Shown in pieces: positions 16,113 through 25,007 of a stretch of DNA of 64,000 nt. A model generated the notes under the pieces. The model saw only the letters and a list, made by a program, of their open reading frames with translations. It searched no databases and was not told where the DNA came from. The stretch spans positions 1-64,000 of the forward strand of contig CAZGHI010000009.1 in NCBI GenBank assembly GCA_964525565.1, given 5' to 3'. Made by a program: the position numbers and the translations under genes. The DNA comes from OLB6 sp964525565. Lineage in GTDB: Bacteria; Bacteroidota; Ignavibacteria; Kapaibacteriales; Kapaibacteriaceae. The number at the start of each line of letters is the position of its first letter. The stretch's first letter is position 1.

Positions 16113-18061
16113 TTACTCTGCAAAACATCGAAATGGACCTTGGAACGCGATTGCTGTTCCGTAACGTGAGCTTTCTGCTCCAGCGTGGCGACCGTGTAGG
16201 TCTTGTCGGCAGGAATGGCGCCGGTAAGAGCACAATGCTTGGTATTATCTCTGGAGATCGGCAACCAAGCGGTGGCGAAGTCCATAAGCAAAACAACATT
16301 CGTATTGGCTTGCTTAGCCAGGATCTTACGCTCGACGTTGGATTAACGCTGCGCGAAACGGCTGCTCATGCATTCGATGAAGTGTTGGCTATTGAACGCC
16401 GGATGAATGAGCTGCAGGTAGAAATAGATCGGCGAACGGATTATGAATCCGACGACTACCTGAACACCATCCAGCGCCTTACCGATGCTCACGATCAGTT
16501 CGAGCGCAGGGGGGGGCTAACCATGCACGCCGATATTGAGCGCGTTCTTACCGGTCTTGGTTTTGAATCCACAGACCTTGACAAGCCCCTTACCCATTTC
16601 TCAGGTGGCTGGCAAATGCGTGCAGAATTGGGAAAGCTCCTGCTCAGTAAGCCTGACGTGCTCCTACTCGACGAGCCAACAAACCACCTGGACATTGAGT
16701 CCGTACAGTGGCTCGAGGAATTCCTTACCGAGTACGATGGTGTTGTTGTCCTTGTGTCGCACGATCGCACGTTCTTGGATAACGTCACCAACCGAACCAT
16801 TGAAATTACCCAGTCGCGTATTCACGACATCCCGGTTCCGTACAGCGACTACGAGCAGATTCGCGAAGAGCGACTGGAACAACAGCGGGGCGCAGCTCTC
16901 CGTCAGGCTCGCGAACGCGCTCATGTTCAAAAGTTTATCGACAGATTCCGGTATAAAGCCTCGTTGGCATCACGTGTACAAAGCAGAATTAAGCAACTGC
17001 AAAAAATGGAGCTGATCGAAGTGGAAGATGTGGATGTCAGCTCAATGCGATTCCAGTTTCCCCCAGCACCTCGATCTGGCAGAGTAGTGGTGGAATGCAT
17101 TGACGTCCACAAACACTACGGTGAAAAGCATGTTCTCCGCGGTGTGAATTTTGCCTTGGAACGCGGCGAAAAGGTTGCATTCCTGGGAAAGAACGGTGAA
17201 GGAAAGTCAACACTGAGCAAGATCATTATCCAACAGGAAACAGTAACCGGTGGTGAAGTACGTCATGGCTACGGTGTAAGCATTGGATACTACGCACAAC
17301 AGCAGGCCGATCTTTTGTCAGGTGGTTACACAGTGTTGGAATCCCTGGAACATGTAGCCCCCCCCGAAATGCGTGCTCGCGTACGCACCTTGCTCGGAGC
17401 TTTTCTGTTTAGTGGAGATGATGTAAACAAGCGAGTGAGCGTGTTAAGCGGTGGCGAGAAGAGTCGGCTTGCTTTGGCTCGGCTTTTGCTACAGCCCGTA
17501 AACCTTCTGGTTTTGGATGAACCTACAAACCACCTGGACATGCTCTCGAAGGAAGTCCTCAAACAAGCGCTTTTGGACTTTGACGGATCCATGATTGTTG
17601 TTAGTCACGATCGTGACTTCCTTGACGGACTTACCGATCGGGTAATCATCTTTCGTGGCGGCCTCACCCGCGAGGTTATCGGCGATTACGAAGACGCATA
17701 CAAGGCTCATGTTTTACAACACGCAGTTGTAACATCTCCGTCCAACGGACACGTTACATCCGGGACGTTGTCAACGGCAACCACCCCGGGTCTAGCTGCG
17801 CGTTCTCGCGATGAACAAAAGGCACTGAACCGAGATCGAAAGAAGCTGGAACAACGAATTGTCGATATCGAACGTCAGGTAGCAGTACAGGAAAAGACTA
17901 TAACTGAATGCGAGACTGCACTTGCCGACCCTGAGTTGTACAAAGACCCCGTAAAACAGCATAAAATCACGAAGAAGTATGAAACCGCGCGCAAACTTCT
18001 TGCCTCACTGCTTACTGAATGGGAACAAACAACCGAAAAACTTGAAGGGATGACGTCATGA
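16109..18061 (+). CDS. ABC-F family ATPase (Uup/EttA-like)
   Basis: A 650-residue soluble protein with two ABC domains and no membrane helices, acting on ribosomes in known relatives. Walker A motifs GRNGAGKST (residues 34-42) and GKNGEGKST (about residue 355), both LSGG-type signatures (FSGGWQMR, LSGGEKSR) and both LLDEPTNHLD / LVLDEPTNHLD Walker B motifs are visible; a linker rich in Arg/Gln follows the first domain, and the C-terminal 100 residues are charged and coiled-coil-like, as in Uup. G8 and C8 tracts occur at 16509-16516 and 17358-17365. Translationally coupled with coaBC (ATGA) and with the following SIMPL gene. Confidence 0.92.
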   Translation: MITLQNIEMDLGTRLLFRNVSFLLQRGDRVGLVGRNGAGKSTMLGIISGDRQPSGGEVHKQNNIRIGLLSQDLTLDVGLTLRETAAHAFDEVLAIERRMNELQVEIDRRTDYESDDYLNTIQRLTDAHDQFERRGGLTMHADIERVLTGLGFESTDLDKPLTHFSGGWQMRAELGKLLLSKPDVLLLDEPTNHLDIESVQWLEEFLTEYDGVVVLVSHDRTFLDNVTNRTIEITQSRIHDIPVPYSDYEQIREERLEQQRGAALRQARERAHVQKFIDRFRYKASLASRVQSRIKQLQKMELIEVEDVDVSSMRFQFPPAPRSGRVVVECIDVHKHYGEKHVLRGVNFALERGEKVAFLGKNGEGKSTLSKIIIQQETVTGGEVRHGYGVSIGYYAQQQADLLSGGYTVLESLEHVAPPEMRARVRTLLGAFLFSGDDVNKRVSVLSGGEKSRLALARLLLQPVNLLVLDEPTNHLDMLSKEVLKQALLDFDGSMIVVSHDRDFLDGLTDRVIIFRGGLTREVIGDYEDAYKAHVLQHAVVTSPSNGHVTSGTLSTATTPGLAARSRDEQKALNRDRKKLEQRIVDIERQVAVQEKTITECETALADPELYKDPVKQHKITKKYETARKLLASLLTEWEQTTEKLEGMTS

Positions 18062-18765
18062 AACATATTGCAAGCCATCTCTGCCTGTGGCTGGTTCTTG
18101 CAACAACGGTTACGGGTCAGTACGTAGATACCCGCCGACTCATCACTGTTCAGGGATCGGCTGAAACAGAGCTGGCTCCCGACCGTGCCGTGGTAAGTAT
18201 CGGTGTTGAAATTGATGGGCTGAACATTGCCACGGTGAAGAAAGAAAACGACCAACGTGTGCGTGCGTTAATCGAAGCAGTAAAGGCAATCGGCATACCC
18301 GCTAAAGACATTCAAACCTCGCGATTGAGCATCCAACCTGTTTACAACTACAATAGCGGACGCCAAGAATTGGTTACCTATCGGATGCGCAACGTGGTTA
18401 CGATATCGGTGAAGGACCTCAGTAAGGTAGAGAACGTCGTGAATGCTGGTTTGGCTGGCGGAAGCAACCTGTTGGATGGATTGCAGTTCGCATCTTCACG
18501 CACCGATGTCGTTCGCGACAGTCTGCGTATCGAAGCAACCAAGGATGCCAAACAAAGAGCGGCAAATATGGCGGCGGCCGCAGGAGCATCACTAGGCAAG
18601 GTTGTAAGTATCAGTGAAATTGGCTCACGCAGCGGTTATGATTTTGCCGAATATGCCCGAGCACCAGGTGGCTTGATGAAATCTGCCGATGATGCCGGAA
18701 CCCCCGTTTCATCGGGTGAACTTACGATACGTGTTCTCGTTAATACCGTCTTTGAAATGGAATAA
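18058..18765 (+). CDS. SIMPL domain protein (DUF541)
   Basis: A 235-residue exported protein with signal peptide ending TVTGQ. The SIMPL family signature is visible: ITVQGSAETELAPDRAVVSIGVE near the mature N-terminus and the pair LSIQPVYNYNSG...YRMRN later, with an oligomer-forming beta-alpha repeat. Periplasmic or outer membrane; biological role in bacteria poorly defined. Overlaps the ABC-F stop by 4 bp. Confidence 0.88.
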   Translation: MKHIASHLCLWLVLATTVTGQYVDTRRLITVQGSAETELAPDRAVVSIGVEIDGLNIATVKKENDQRVRALIEAVKAIGIPAKDIQTSRLSIQPVYNYNSGRQELVTYRMRNVVTISVKDLSKVENVVNAGLAGGSNLLDGLQFASSRTDVVRDSLRIEATKDAKQRAANMAAAAGASLGKVVSISEIGSRSGYDFAEYARAPGGLMKSADDAGTPVSSGELTIRVLVNTVFEME

Positions 18766-18801
18766 TACGGTATCCACACTGTGCATGTCCTAGATTTGCA
18801 C

Positions 18802-19338
18802 ATGATTCTAACTGATGAGCAGATCCTTTCAGGAATTGCAGACGGCTCCATTGTTATCGAGCCATTTACCCGTTCGTGCCTGGGAAGCAATTCCTACGAT
18901 GTCCACCTGGGTAGTACATTGGCTACCTATAATGAATCGGAACTAGATGCACGAAAGCACAACCAGATTACAACATTCGAGATACCACCCGAGGGGTTTG
19001 TCCTTCTGCCTAATGTGCTGTACTTGGGAGTGACACAAGAGTACACCGAAACCCACAAACACGTTCCGTTCTTGGAAGGAAAGAGCAGCGTTGGACGCCT
19101 TGGCATTGATATTCATGCAACGGCCGGAAAGGGCGATGTTGGCTTCTGTAATTTCTGGACTCTTGAAATTAGCGTAAAAATGCCTGTTCGCGTGTACGCC
19201 GGCATGCCGATTGGTCAGTTGATCTACTTCGAGGTTTCCGGCAACGTTCTCAATCCATACAACAAAAAGAGTTCTGCCAAATACACAGAGCGCAAACCCA
19301 TTCCCGTTGAGTCCATGATGTTCAGGAATACATTCTGA
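18802..19338 (+). CDS. dcd: dCTP deaminase
   Basis: Converts dCTP to dUTP, supplying precursor for dTMP. At 178 residues it has the usual length, with the substrate-binding SNSYDVHLG, the GKSSVGRLG loop (Ser/Arg phosphate contacts) and the catalytic Glu in FWTLEISV. ATG at 18802 is preferred over a GTG seven codons upstream because MILTDEQIL matches the family N-terminus. Its stop overlaps the ATG of the following DUF1684 gene (TGATG). Confidence 0.93.
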   Translation: MILTDEQILSGIADGSIVIEPFTRSCLGSNSYDVHLGSTLATYNESELDARKHNQITTFEIPPEGFVLLPNVLYLGVTQEYTETHKHVPFLEGKSSVGRLGIDIHATAGKGDVGFCNFWTLEISVKMPVRVYAGMPIGQLIYFEVSGNVLNPYNKKSSAKYTERKPIPVESMMFRNTF

Positions 19339-19922
19339 TGAAAGTGCTCCTTTGTTTGCTCGTCCTATTCGGCTGTGGTTCCAAAAGCTCCAGAACGTAC
19401 GATATATCCAAGGTAACGAGTTATCGAGCGGAAAAAGACAAAGCATTTAAGGAAGAATCCTGGAGCCCCATCCCCCCCCCCGATCGAATTGGTTTTAACG
19501 GTCTTCAGTATTTCCCGGCAACTGCTGCGTGGGTTATAGATGCACAGTACATTCCTGCAGATCACGTAGATACAGTGCTCATGAGCACCTCCACCGATGA
19601 ACTCCGTACGGCTATTCGAACAGGCCGACTGGTGTTTAAGGTTAACAACACAGAATGTACCCTATGGTCGTTTCAGTTCATTGAGCCATCGGCAAAGAAT
19701 ATGTTGTTCGTGCCATTCCGCGATGCAACGTCTGGTACTGATACCTATGAACTTGGACGGTACGTTGAAGTAACCATGCCAATAAATGGAAAAGGTGTGA
19801 TAGATTTTAACATGGCATATAATCCGTATTGTGCCTATAACTACGACTACTCATGTCCGCTCGTGCCATATTACAATACCCTTCCTGTACCGATAACAGC
19901 CGGGGAAAAGGCGTGGCACTGA
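19338..19922 (+). CDS. DUF1684 lipoprotein
   Basis: A 194-residue probable lipoprotein (lipobox LLVLFGC, Cys about residue 13). DUF1684 landmarks are clear: NGLQYFPATAAWVIDA, a RLVFKV segment, and C-terminal GRYVEV, DFNMAYNPYCAY and NTLPVPITAGEKAW. Function of the family is unknown. A C10 homopolymer at 19472-19481, the longest in the window, encodes the PIPPPDR stretch and would shift the frame if it slipped. Start overlaps dcd; the following lipoprotein begins inside its last codons. Confidence 0.8.
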   Translation: MKVLLCLLVLFGCGSKSSRTYDISKVTSYRAEKDKAFKEESWSPIPPPDRIGFNGLQYFPATAAWVIDAQYIPADHVDTVLMSTSTDELRTAIRTGRLVFKVNNTECTLWSFQFIEPSAKNMLFVPFRDATSGTDTYELGRYVEVTMPINGKGVIDFNMAYNPYCAYNYDYSCPLVPYYNTLPVPITAGEKAWH

Positions 19923-20530
19923 AAACTGTAGTTGGCGTTCTGCTAACAACAGTAGTGACTACTTCTTGCCTGTTTGTGAAGGCGCCGGAACAGCAAAATG
20001 TTGTTGTTGTTCATCAGGCAGAAAGTCCACTACCCTTATTGCCTATGTCTGACGAAATGGTGCGGAGCATCTCCGGCGATATGATTGCATTTCTTCCACA
20101 GGGATGGTTTTTACTTGATGTAGAATCGAAGTCCGCAGAATCAACAATTGCTGTAGCAGTTGATCCGGACTACACACTCAGTGCCGTGTTCACGGTGATT
20201 CCACCTTCGGCAATCGTCAAGAAGGCCGTCGAGAAAGAAGGCCTCGATGGACTTGCCCGAGAAGCGTTTGCTGCACATCAGCAGCGCGCAACTTCTCCAC
20301 TTGTACAAGTGGGCAGTTTTCGAACAGATACCGTGGGAACCAGAAAGTTTGGATCCTTTTCGTTTACCGGTACTGCGGGAGCAGCTTCACGATGTGCAGT
20401 GTATGTCAGCAGCCTTGGCAACTTTTACCAGTTTGCTTTAGTCCCATTAACCTTCAGCGGACGCGAATTGCCATCGGATCGGGAACAAGACCAGGCATTC
20501 CGATCTATTTTGGCCACGATACAATACTAG
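19913..20530 (+). CDS. Lipoprotein of unknown function, PsbP/DcrB-like character
   Basis: A 205-residue protein. GTG at 19913 is chosen because it gives a proper lipoprotein leader (hydrophobic stretch ending VVTTSC, Cys about residue 18) and overlaps the DUF1684 stop by 10 bp, consistent with coupling. The mature part (MIAFLPQGW..., then a beta-rich region ending FRSILATIQY) resembles one repeat of the protein at 4438-5460. Function unknown; outer-membrane or periplasmic. Confidence 0.6.
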   Translation: MALKTVVGVLLTTVVTTSCLFVKAPEQQNVVVVHQAESPLPLLPMSDEMVRSISGDMIAFLPQGWFLLDVESKSAESTIAVAVDPDYTLSAVFTVIPPSAIVKKAVEKEGLDGLAREAFAAHQQRATSPLVQVGSFRTDTVGTRKFGSFSFTGTAGAASRCAVYVSSLGNFYQFALVPLTFSGRELPSDREQDQAFRSILATIQY

Positions 20531-20542
20531 CATGGTACAGCA

Positions 20543-20953
20543 ATGAAGTTATCGTCCGACACTGAGAGTGTACTTGGATATTTAGATCAAGCAGTAGAAG
20601 GGGGCTTGCGTAAGCGCTCAGACATCGGTGTATTGCTGGAGCTTGGAGCAACTTACAACCAACCAGACCTCTTCAACCAATTGGTAACGTCCGGTACCGC
20701 CGTTTGGAAAGTACACAAAACACTGCGCCGGGTTCGTCCAGGTGACCAAGGACACAAGCTCCTCGAAGAAGAGTTTGGTCGGCAGCTCAACGCGATGCGC
20801 GAGCACATGGCAAGTTTAGTCACTAATGCACCCGACCACGTGCTAGATCGTTTCGACGAAATCTACTTTGGACTAACACAGGGTGTGATCAAGAATCTCG
20901 TAGATCTCGGACATGACTTCGATGCACTGAAGTCGCTTAGAGAACTTCGTTGA
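20543..20953 (+). CDS. Helical protein of unknown function with a tandem repeat at its stop codon
   Basis: A 136-residue mostly helical, soluble protein, not recognised. It starts with ATG 12 bp after the preceding lipoprotein. The last five codons and the stop lie within a 14-bp tandem repeat (see 20939-21008); because 14 is not a multiple of three, gain or loss of a repeat unit would change or extend the C-terminus. Confidence 0.55.
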   Translation: MKLSSDTESVLGYLDQAVEGGLRKRSDIGVLLELGATYNQPDLFNQLVTSGTAVWKVHKTLRRVRPGDQGHKLLEEEFGRQLNAMREHMASLVTNAPDHVLDRFDEIYFGLTQGVIKNLVDLGHDFDALKSLRELR

Positions 20954-21008
20954 GAGAACTTCGTGGAGAGAACTTCGTGAAGAGAACTTCGTGGAGAGCA
21001 CATCGCAG
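20939..21008. repeat. 14-bp tandem repeat, about five units
   Basis: Four near-identical copies of AGAGAACTTCGTGG (positions 4 of the four differ only in the last two bases) from 20939 to 20994, then a degenerate fifth. The first unit contains the stop codon of the preceding gene. The rest of the gap 21009-21313 contains the G-rich fragment at 21109-21134 and nothing else I can support. Confidence 0.88.
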
Positions 21009-21108
21009 TGCTGGTTGTTTTGTCCGCAGAGAATTTATGGGTGTGCGGCATTGATATTCAAGGGATAGCGGCGTAGTCAGGTTGGGCCCTCCTTGCGGCT
21101 TCGTTAAT

Positions 21109-21134
21109 GGGTCCCTCCCCCGCCTCCACCACCA
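21109..21134. repeat. G-rich fragment related to island 1 repeats
   Basis: On the minus strand, a run of GGTGG/GGAGG/GGGGGAGGG closely matching the core of the repeats at 11918 and 14063 (about 21 of 22 aligned bases identical). No similarity beyond this core is seen. It may be a short shared motif, a G-quadruplex former, or a degraded repeat. Confidence 0.45.
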
Positions 21135-21313
21135 GCGATCAGCTCCTTCCACACATTCCTCCTCCCCGACACGTTGGCAGCGCGTCGCAGGGCACAAACA
21201 GTAAGTCCGGAGTGATCACTACACATATGTATGCGGATTCTCACAATATGTGACACTACTGTAAACACCCATCAACGCAGTGCACTCAACACAGTTCTCC
21301 CCACGATGTTCAC

Positions 21314-21802
21314 TCAACGATGTTCAAAGTACTTCCTCGCCCACTTCAACGCTCGTTCATGTCGTTTCCGAACACATGCCGGAGTAAGCCCTGTTTCCTT
21401 CGCAACCTGGGCCAGATCTAGCCCCTCCAGATAGTGCATTCGCAGTACTTGTGCATAGTGCTCAGGTGCCTCATGCAGAACAGCTTCGGCATCATAATCA
21501 TCTTCCGGATTGTAGGAATCAGTGAGCATGCCGCACGTGGCACATAGGTCGTCCCACGTTATCGCATCTTCTTCGTCCGTATCAGGATACAAATGCCGTT
21601 GGTTGCGACGTATTGTTGCTATGGCTAGCCGTTGCACAATCGTCATAGCGTAAGCATCAGGCTTTTCTACGACTCTGCCATCCTTTTGGACTTCCCAGAT
21701 GTACGACTCGGCATAGGCTACTATTTCTGTAATGTCCTGCTCACACAACAACTGAAACCTCGACCGCAGATAGTCCGTGAGCTTTTGATTGTTTATCAGC
21801 AT
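21314..21802 (-). CDS. Sigma-70-like (ECF-type) RNA polymerase sigma factor or region-4 regulator
   Basis: A 162-residue cytosolic protein. The C-terminal part (about residues 110-162) is a sigma region 4 helix-turn-helix: ALHEAPEHYAQVLRMHYLEGL, DLAQVAKETGLTPACVRKRHERALKWAR. The N-terminal part is helical with a TIVQRLAIATIRRNQR stretch that could be a divergent region 2 and a strongly acidic stretch before region 4. ATG at 21802 chosen because the 37 residues before it are not sigma-like. Divergent from the Crp/Fnr gene at 21933 with a repeat-rich 130-bp intergenic region. No anti-sigma factor is adjacent. Target promoters unknown. Confidence 0.7.
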   Translation of the reverse strand: MLINNQKLTDYLRSRFQLLCEQDITEIVAYAESYIWEVQKDGRVVEKPDAYAMTIVQRLAIATIRRNQRHLYPDTDEEDAITWDDLCATCGMLTDSYNPEDDYDAEAVLHEAPEHYAQVLRMHYLEGLDLAQVAKETGLTPACVRKRHERALKWARKYFEHR

Positions 21803-21844
21803 ATTGCACCTGTCTTGTGATAATGGTGCGAACGTGCATTTTCT

Positions 21845-21916
21845 ACGAATGCAGTTCAACCTGTTTCCCACGAACCACCCTTTTTTCTTGACGAAGCCCC
21901 CTTTTTTGTCCACGAA
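21845..21916. promoter_or_regulatory. Periodic ACGAA direct repeats in divergent promoter region
   Basis: Between the divergent sigma-like and Crp/Fnr genes, ACGAA occurs at 21870, 21891 and 21912, exactly 21 bp apart (two helical turns), each of the first two followed by a CCC-TTTTTT block; a fourth occurs at 21845. Phased repeats so near the crp start are typical of a cooperative operator. The binding protein, and which of the two genes is controlled, is not known. Confidence 0.5.
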
Positions 21917-21932
21917 TCGTTAGTCTTATTTC

Positions 21933-22586
21933 ATGATCACGTCACAACAAGCACCGGTTTACCATGTTCCTGATGGTCTTGCTTTCCTCAGAGATGCACC
22001 TCTGGAATATGTGCGACTCGACGCCGGCACCATGCTGTTTCGCGAAGAAGATGGTTGCGGCCGCGTAAGCTTCTTGGTGTCCGGCAGCGTTCGGGTGTTT
22101 AAAGAACACCCTAGCGGACGCTCCATAACGCTATATAGACTGGGACCGGGCGATGGCTGCGTGCTCTCGATAAGCTGCGCCCTCCATAATCCAATTCACC
22201 TGGCCAGCGCTATTGTGGAAGAAGACTCTGAGGCGTTGATGCTAAGCGTCGAGGCCTTTAACCATCTTATCGATAAAAGTCGCGAGGCCCGTGAATACGT
22301 GTTCGCTACTTTCGCAAACCGGTTGGCCGATGCGATGATGCTCGTAGAAGAGGTTGCCTTTCAACGCATGGATGAACGCCTCGCAGCAATCCTGCTGGAA
22401 TATGTGGTTCGACAAGGGTCCGAAGTTATCAACATCACCCATGAGCAACTGGCCGAAGAAGCCGGAACTGCTCGTGAGGTGGTTACCCGCTTACTGCATG
22501 ATTTTCATTCAAAGGGGCTGGTAAAACTGTCGCGCGGACATATCGAAGTTACTGACCGACGTGGTCTTGCCAAGGCATGCAACTAG
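21933..22586 (+). CDS. Crp/Fnr-family transcriptional regulator
   Basis: A 217-residue regulator: N-terminal cyclic-nucleotide-type sensory beta-roll (GTMLFREEDGCGRVSFLVSGSVRVF, ITLYRLGPGDGCVL), a long dimer helix, and a C-terminal winged helix-turn-helix (NITHEQLAEEAGTAREVVTRLLHDF). Two Cys (SISCAL and DGCG) near the sensory pocket leave a redox or metal sensor possible, but the Fnr N-terminal Cys set is absent. Its stop overlaps the secreted dioxygenase gene by 4 bp. Likely regulated through the phased repeats upstream. Confidence 0.9.
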   Translation: MITSQQAPVYHVPDGLAFLRDAPLEYVRLDAGTMLFREEDGCGRVSFLVSGSVRVFKEHPSGRSITLYRLGPGDGCVLSISCALHNPIHLASAIVEEDSEALMLSVEAFNHLIDKSREAREYVFATFANRLADAMMLVEEVAFQRMDERLAAILLEYVVRQGSEVINITHEQLAEEAGTAREVVTRLLHDFHSKGLVKLSRGHIEVTDRRGLAKACN

Positions 22587-23590
22587 CGGGCTGCAGTTAA
22601 GAGACTGATCGCCTTGAATTCGCCTGCTGCATTCCGAACCACGATCTGACAGGCATACGTTCCACTTGGCAAACCCAACTGCCGAAAATCACATCGAATT
22701 CGATGTGTACCCCGAGATAATGTTTCGGCAAACAATGTTGTTGCCTTCTCTCCCTGCAGCGTGTATAGTTCCATGGAAACATGAGCATCCGAATGCAACG
22801 TTATGGGAATGGTGGTTTGTATTGTATGTGGGCTCGGATACGGGTCTCCAACGATGAAATGCCGAGCATTCTCGCGCTCCAAATACCCGATACTGGTTGT
22901 GCCGACACCCTTAACCGTAACCTGCAAAAAACTCTCCCACTGCTGTGTCTGCTCATTCAGCTCTAGTGTGGCTAGTTGGTATTGATACCCGTCCGAAAAA
23001 ATACCGTCCTTACTAATGGCGAGAGGGTCAATACCTTTTGTATAGATCGCGCTGTGATTGGTATAAATCTGCTGCTTGGTGCTTTCCGGAAAGGTGAGCT
23101 GTGATATGGCGGCATACGCTGAACTCACATATACCTGAAAGTGGATATGGCATACCCTGCCGGGATACCACCCGGGTACAATGGTGGTAAATGATACTTC
23201 GCCGTTGGCATCCGTTATCTGATATCCACGCAAGTACGTAAGACCGGCCTGTCCGGGGTTGCTACTCTGATTATAACCGGAATACTGTCCGTCCTTGTCA
23301 CAATGCCAGATGTTCACCCGTACGTTTGGCATTGGCATACAGTTGGTATCTCCAACAATGCGCATCCGCAGTATGAGCGGTACGCCCACTCTGTCTTCAA
23401 CGACGTTCTGTCGGAAGTAGAAGTTATTCGCGGTAAGGTCAAGCGGAAAGGGGCCTGCCGTTTCGTTGGGAATCAGAATACATTCGGCACCCTGTGGTGC
23501 GTCGTCCGCATATGCGTGTGTGTTTGCGCGGGATACGATCAACCCCGTACTTGCTAAACCGGCTACTATTAAAAATGTTCGTTTGTTCAT
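22583..23590 (-). CDS. Secreted intradiol ring-cleavage dioxygenase-like protein with T9SS C-terminal domain
   Basis: A 335-residue exported protein. A signal peptide is followed by an intradiol dioxygenase domain (about residues 40-230): NVRVNIWHCDKDGQYSGY, TYLRGYQ and GWYPGRVCHIHFQVYV, giving the Tyr/Tyr/His/His ligand set for non-heme Fe(III). Such enzymes split catechol-type rings between the hydroxyls. The last about 90 residues (RHFIVGDPYPSPHT, MELYTLQGEK, LPSGTYACQIVV) form a T9SS-type sorting domain. ATG at 23590 chosen because it starts the signal peptide. An extracellular or surface intradiol dioxygenase is unusual in bacteria. Convergent with the Crp/Fnr gene, overlapping it by 4 bp. 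Confidence 0.82.
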   Translation of the reverse strand: MNKRTFLIVAGLASTGLIVSRANTHAYADDAPQGAECILIPNETAGPFPLDLTANNFYFRQNVVEDRVGVPLILRMRIVGDTNCMPMPNVRVNIWHCDKDGQYSGYNQSSNPGQAGLTYLRGYQITDANGEVSFTTIVPGWYPGRVCHIHFQVYVSSAYAAISQLTFPESTKQQIYTNHSAIYTKGIDPLAISKDGIFSDGYQYQLATLELNEQTQQWESFLQVTVKGVGTTSIGYLERENARHFIVGDPYPSPHTIQTTIPITLHSDAHVSMELYTLQGEKATTLFAETLSRGTHRIRCDFRQLGLPSGTYACQIVVRNAAGEFKAISLLTAAR

Positions 23591-24513
23591 GGCACAACAA
23601 CCTTGCAGTTGCGATTTCGTTACCGGATGTGTTCTTAGATGTGGTAGAGAGTGCAATTCGTTCCGGCATCGGTACACACCCTTGCGATTGCTATGATGTA
23701 TGCAGAATTGCGAATCTCGTTGGTGCGAGGCCGCTACAGAGGCACGACTGACGTCTGTGCCGATGCGGTGCGCCATCATCTGACGAATGTTGTCCATTCA
23801 TTGAGCACTCGATTCTACCAGAACAGTCTGGACTGTCTAGCACCACAACTTGTCATAGATTGTGCTTCCTAAGATGTACCTTCTCTGCTCAACGTTGCAA
23901 ACATCAATCTGGTGCAAACCATAGGAGGTATCTGCTTCTACTACTTGTTCTCATACATTTTGAGGTTCCCCCAATTCCGTTGTCAGTGAGTTGGACCATT
24001 TGATTGGGTGTGTAGTTGGCCTTCCAATTCAACAGGCGCGGTGTCGCTGATTCTGAAATGTGAATGTTGATAGTTGTAGAAGAGATGCATCTATCTGTAG
24101 AATACTGAACGTGCTTGACGATGATCGTCAAATGGTTTGTGATAATGAAGCTCGGCCTATGCTTGCGAATTCCACATTCCTCATCCAACGTGTGCCGATA
24201 CGAGTGCGTTTGCATGGAGTGCGAGACAGTGATCCCGAGAATTCGCCGTGAGCACAGATGAATGATGGCCACGGTACTAGCCTTGCCGCTGCAACACAGT
24301 AGCTCTGTACAATCACTCAGCCACATACGATTGATCTACGAAACATCAAACTCGCGCTGCCACAGATTGAGTGCCGATGCCAACAACGATGATGAATTTC
24401 TCGTGGGACTATATCCTCGACCTGTCTGATCACCAATTCCGCCACGGAGCATCACGTCGTCACTGTACTGATCGCGATCTTTAACCCACAACGTTACATC
24501 ATGTATCAAAACA
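23591..24513. other. Gap with no convincing gene
   Basis: About 920 bp between the dioxygenase start and the gene at 24514. On the minus strand two stretches of one frame (24515-24671 and 23904-24335) are separated by a single TAG at 24336 and read through as about 200 codons with ordinary composition; such a run could also arise by chance, and no start or family is evident. Nothing else is supported. Confidence 0.3.
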
Positions 24514-24996
24514 TTACTTCTCTCTTCCCTCAAATGATAGAACCCAATTGTAAACCTCTTCGACTGTTGTGTTCTTCGTGCAAGTGAATTGTTGTCCTCG
24601 ATACAACACAATGAGTATGTCTTGTGGATTACGGGCTTTAAAGGTGCCGAACTCATGATGTACATTACCAATGACGCGCGTCAGAGGCAGGCTCCTCTGT
24701 AGCGTGACTGCTTCTGCGTGCCGCTTCACAGCAACAATAAGAAGTGGTGTTCGAGAGAGTGGAAAATGATGCTTTAGCGTATCCGATATCTTTCGATACA
24801 TTAAATAACCACTGTAACTACACGCAGAGCAGTCATTGATTCTGTATTCAAGAGCGCAGTAGATGCTATCTGAAGAAAGATTGGTACGTTGATACAACGC
24901 TTTCACATTAAGTTGTGCCTGCATTCCTTCTGCAAAGAAGAGTAGAACAACACTATATGCAGACCACTTTTTAATGGAGTCTATGTACGATCTCAC
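24514..24996 (-). CDS. Secreted protein of unknown function
   Basis: A 160-residue protein starting with GTG 11 bp after the gene at 25008. A basic N-terminus and hydrophobic stretch ending EGMQAQ look like a signal peptide, leaving a mature part of about 130 residues with a CSACS segment and alternating beta-strands. No domain recognised. Third member of a minus-strand run led by the copy C element (26659, 26240, 24996). Confidence 0.55.
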   Translation of the reverse strand: MRSYIDSIKKWSAYSVVLLFFAEGMQAQLNVKALYQRTNLSSDSIYCALEYRINDCSACSYSGYLMYRKISDTLKHHFPLSRTPLLIVAVKRHAEAVTLQRSLPLTRVIGNVHHEFGTFKARNPQDILIVLYRGQQFTCTKNTTVEEVYNWVLSFEGREK

Positions 24997-25007
24997 AATG
25001 TCCTACC

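Noticed and set aside
23904..24671. Minus-strand frames in register with one TAG at 24336, possibly another interrupted gene
   Set aside because: A 140-codon open run has a noticeable probability of chance in this gap, no start or motif is evident, and composition is not clearly protein-like; recorded only as an intergenic note.
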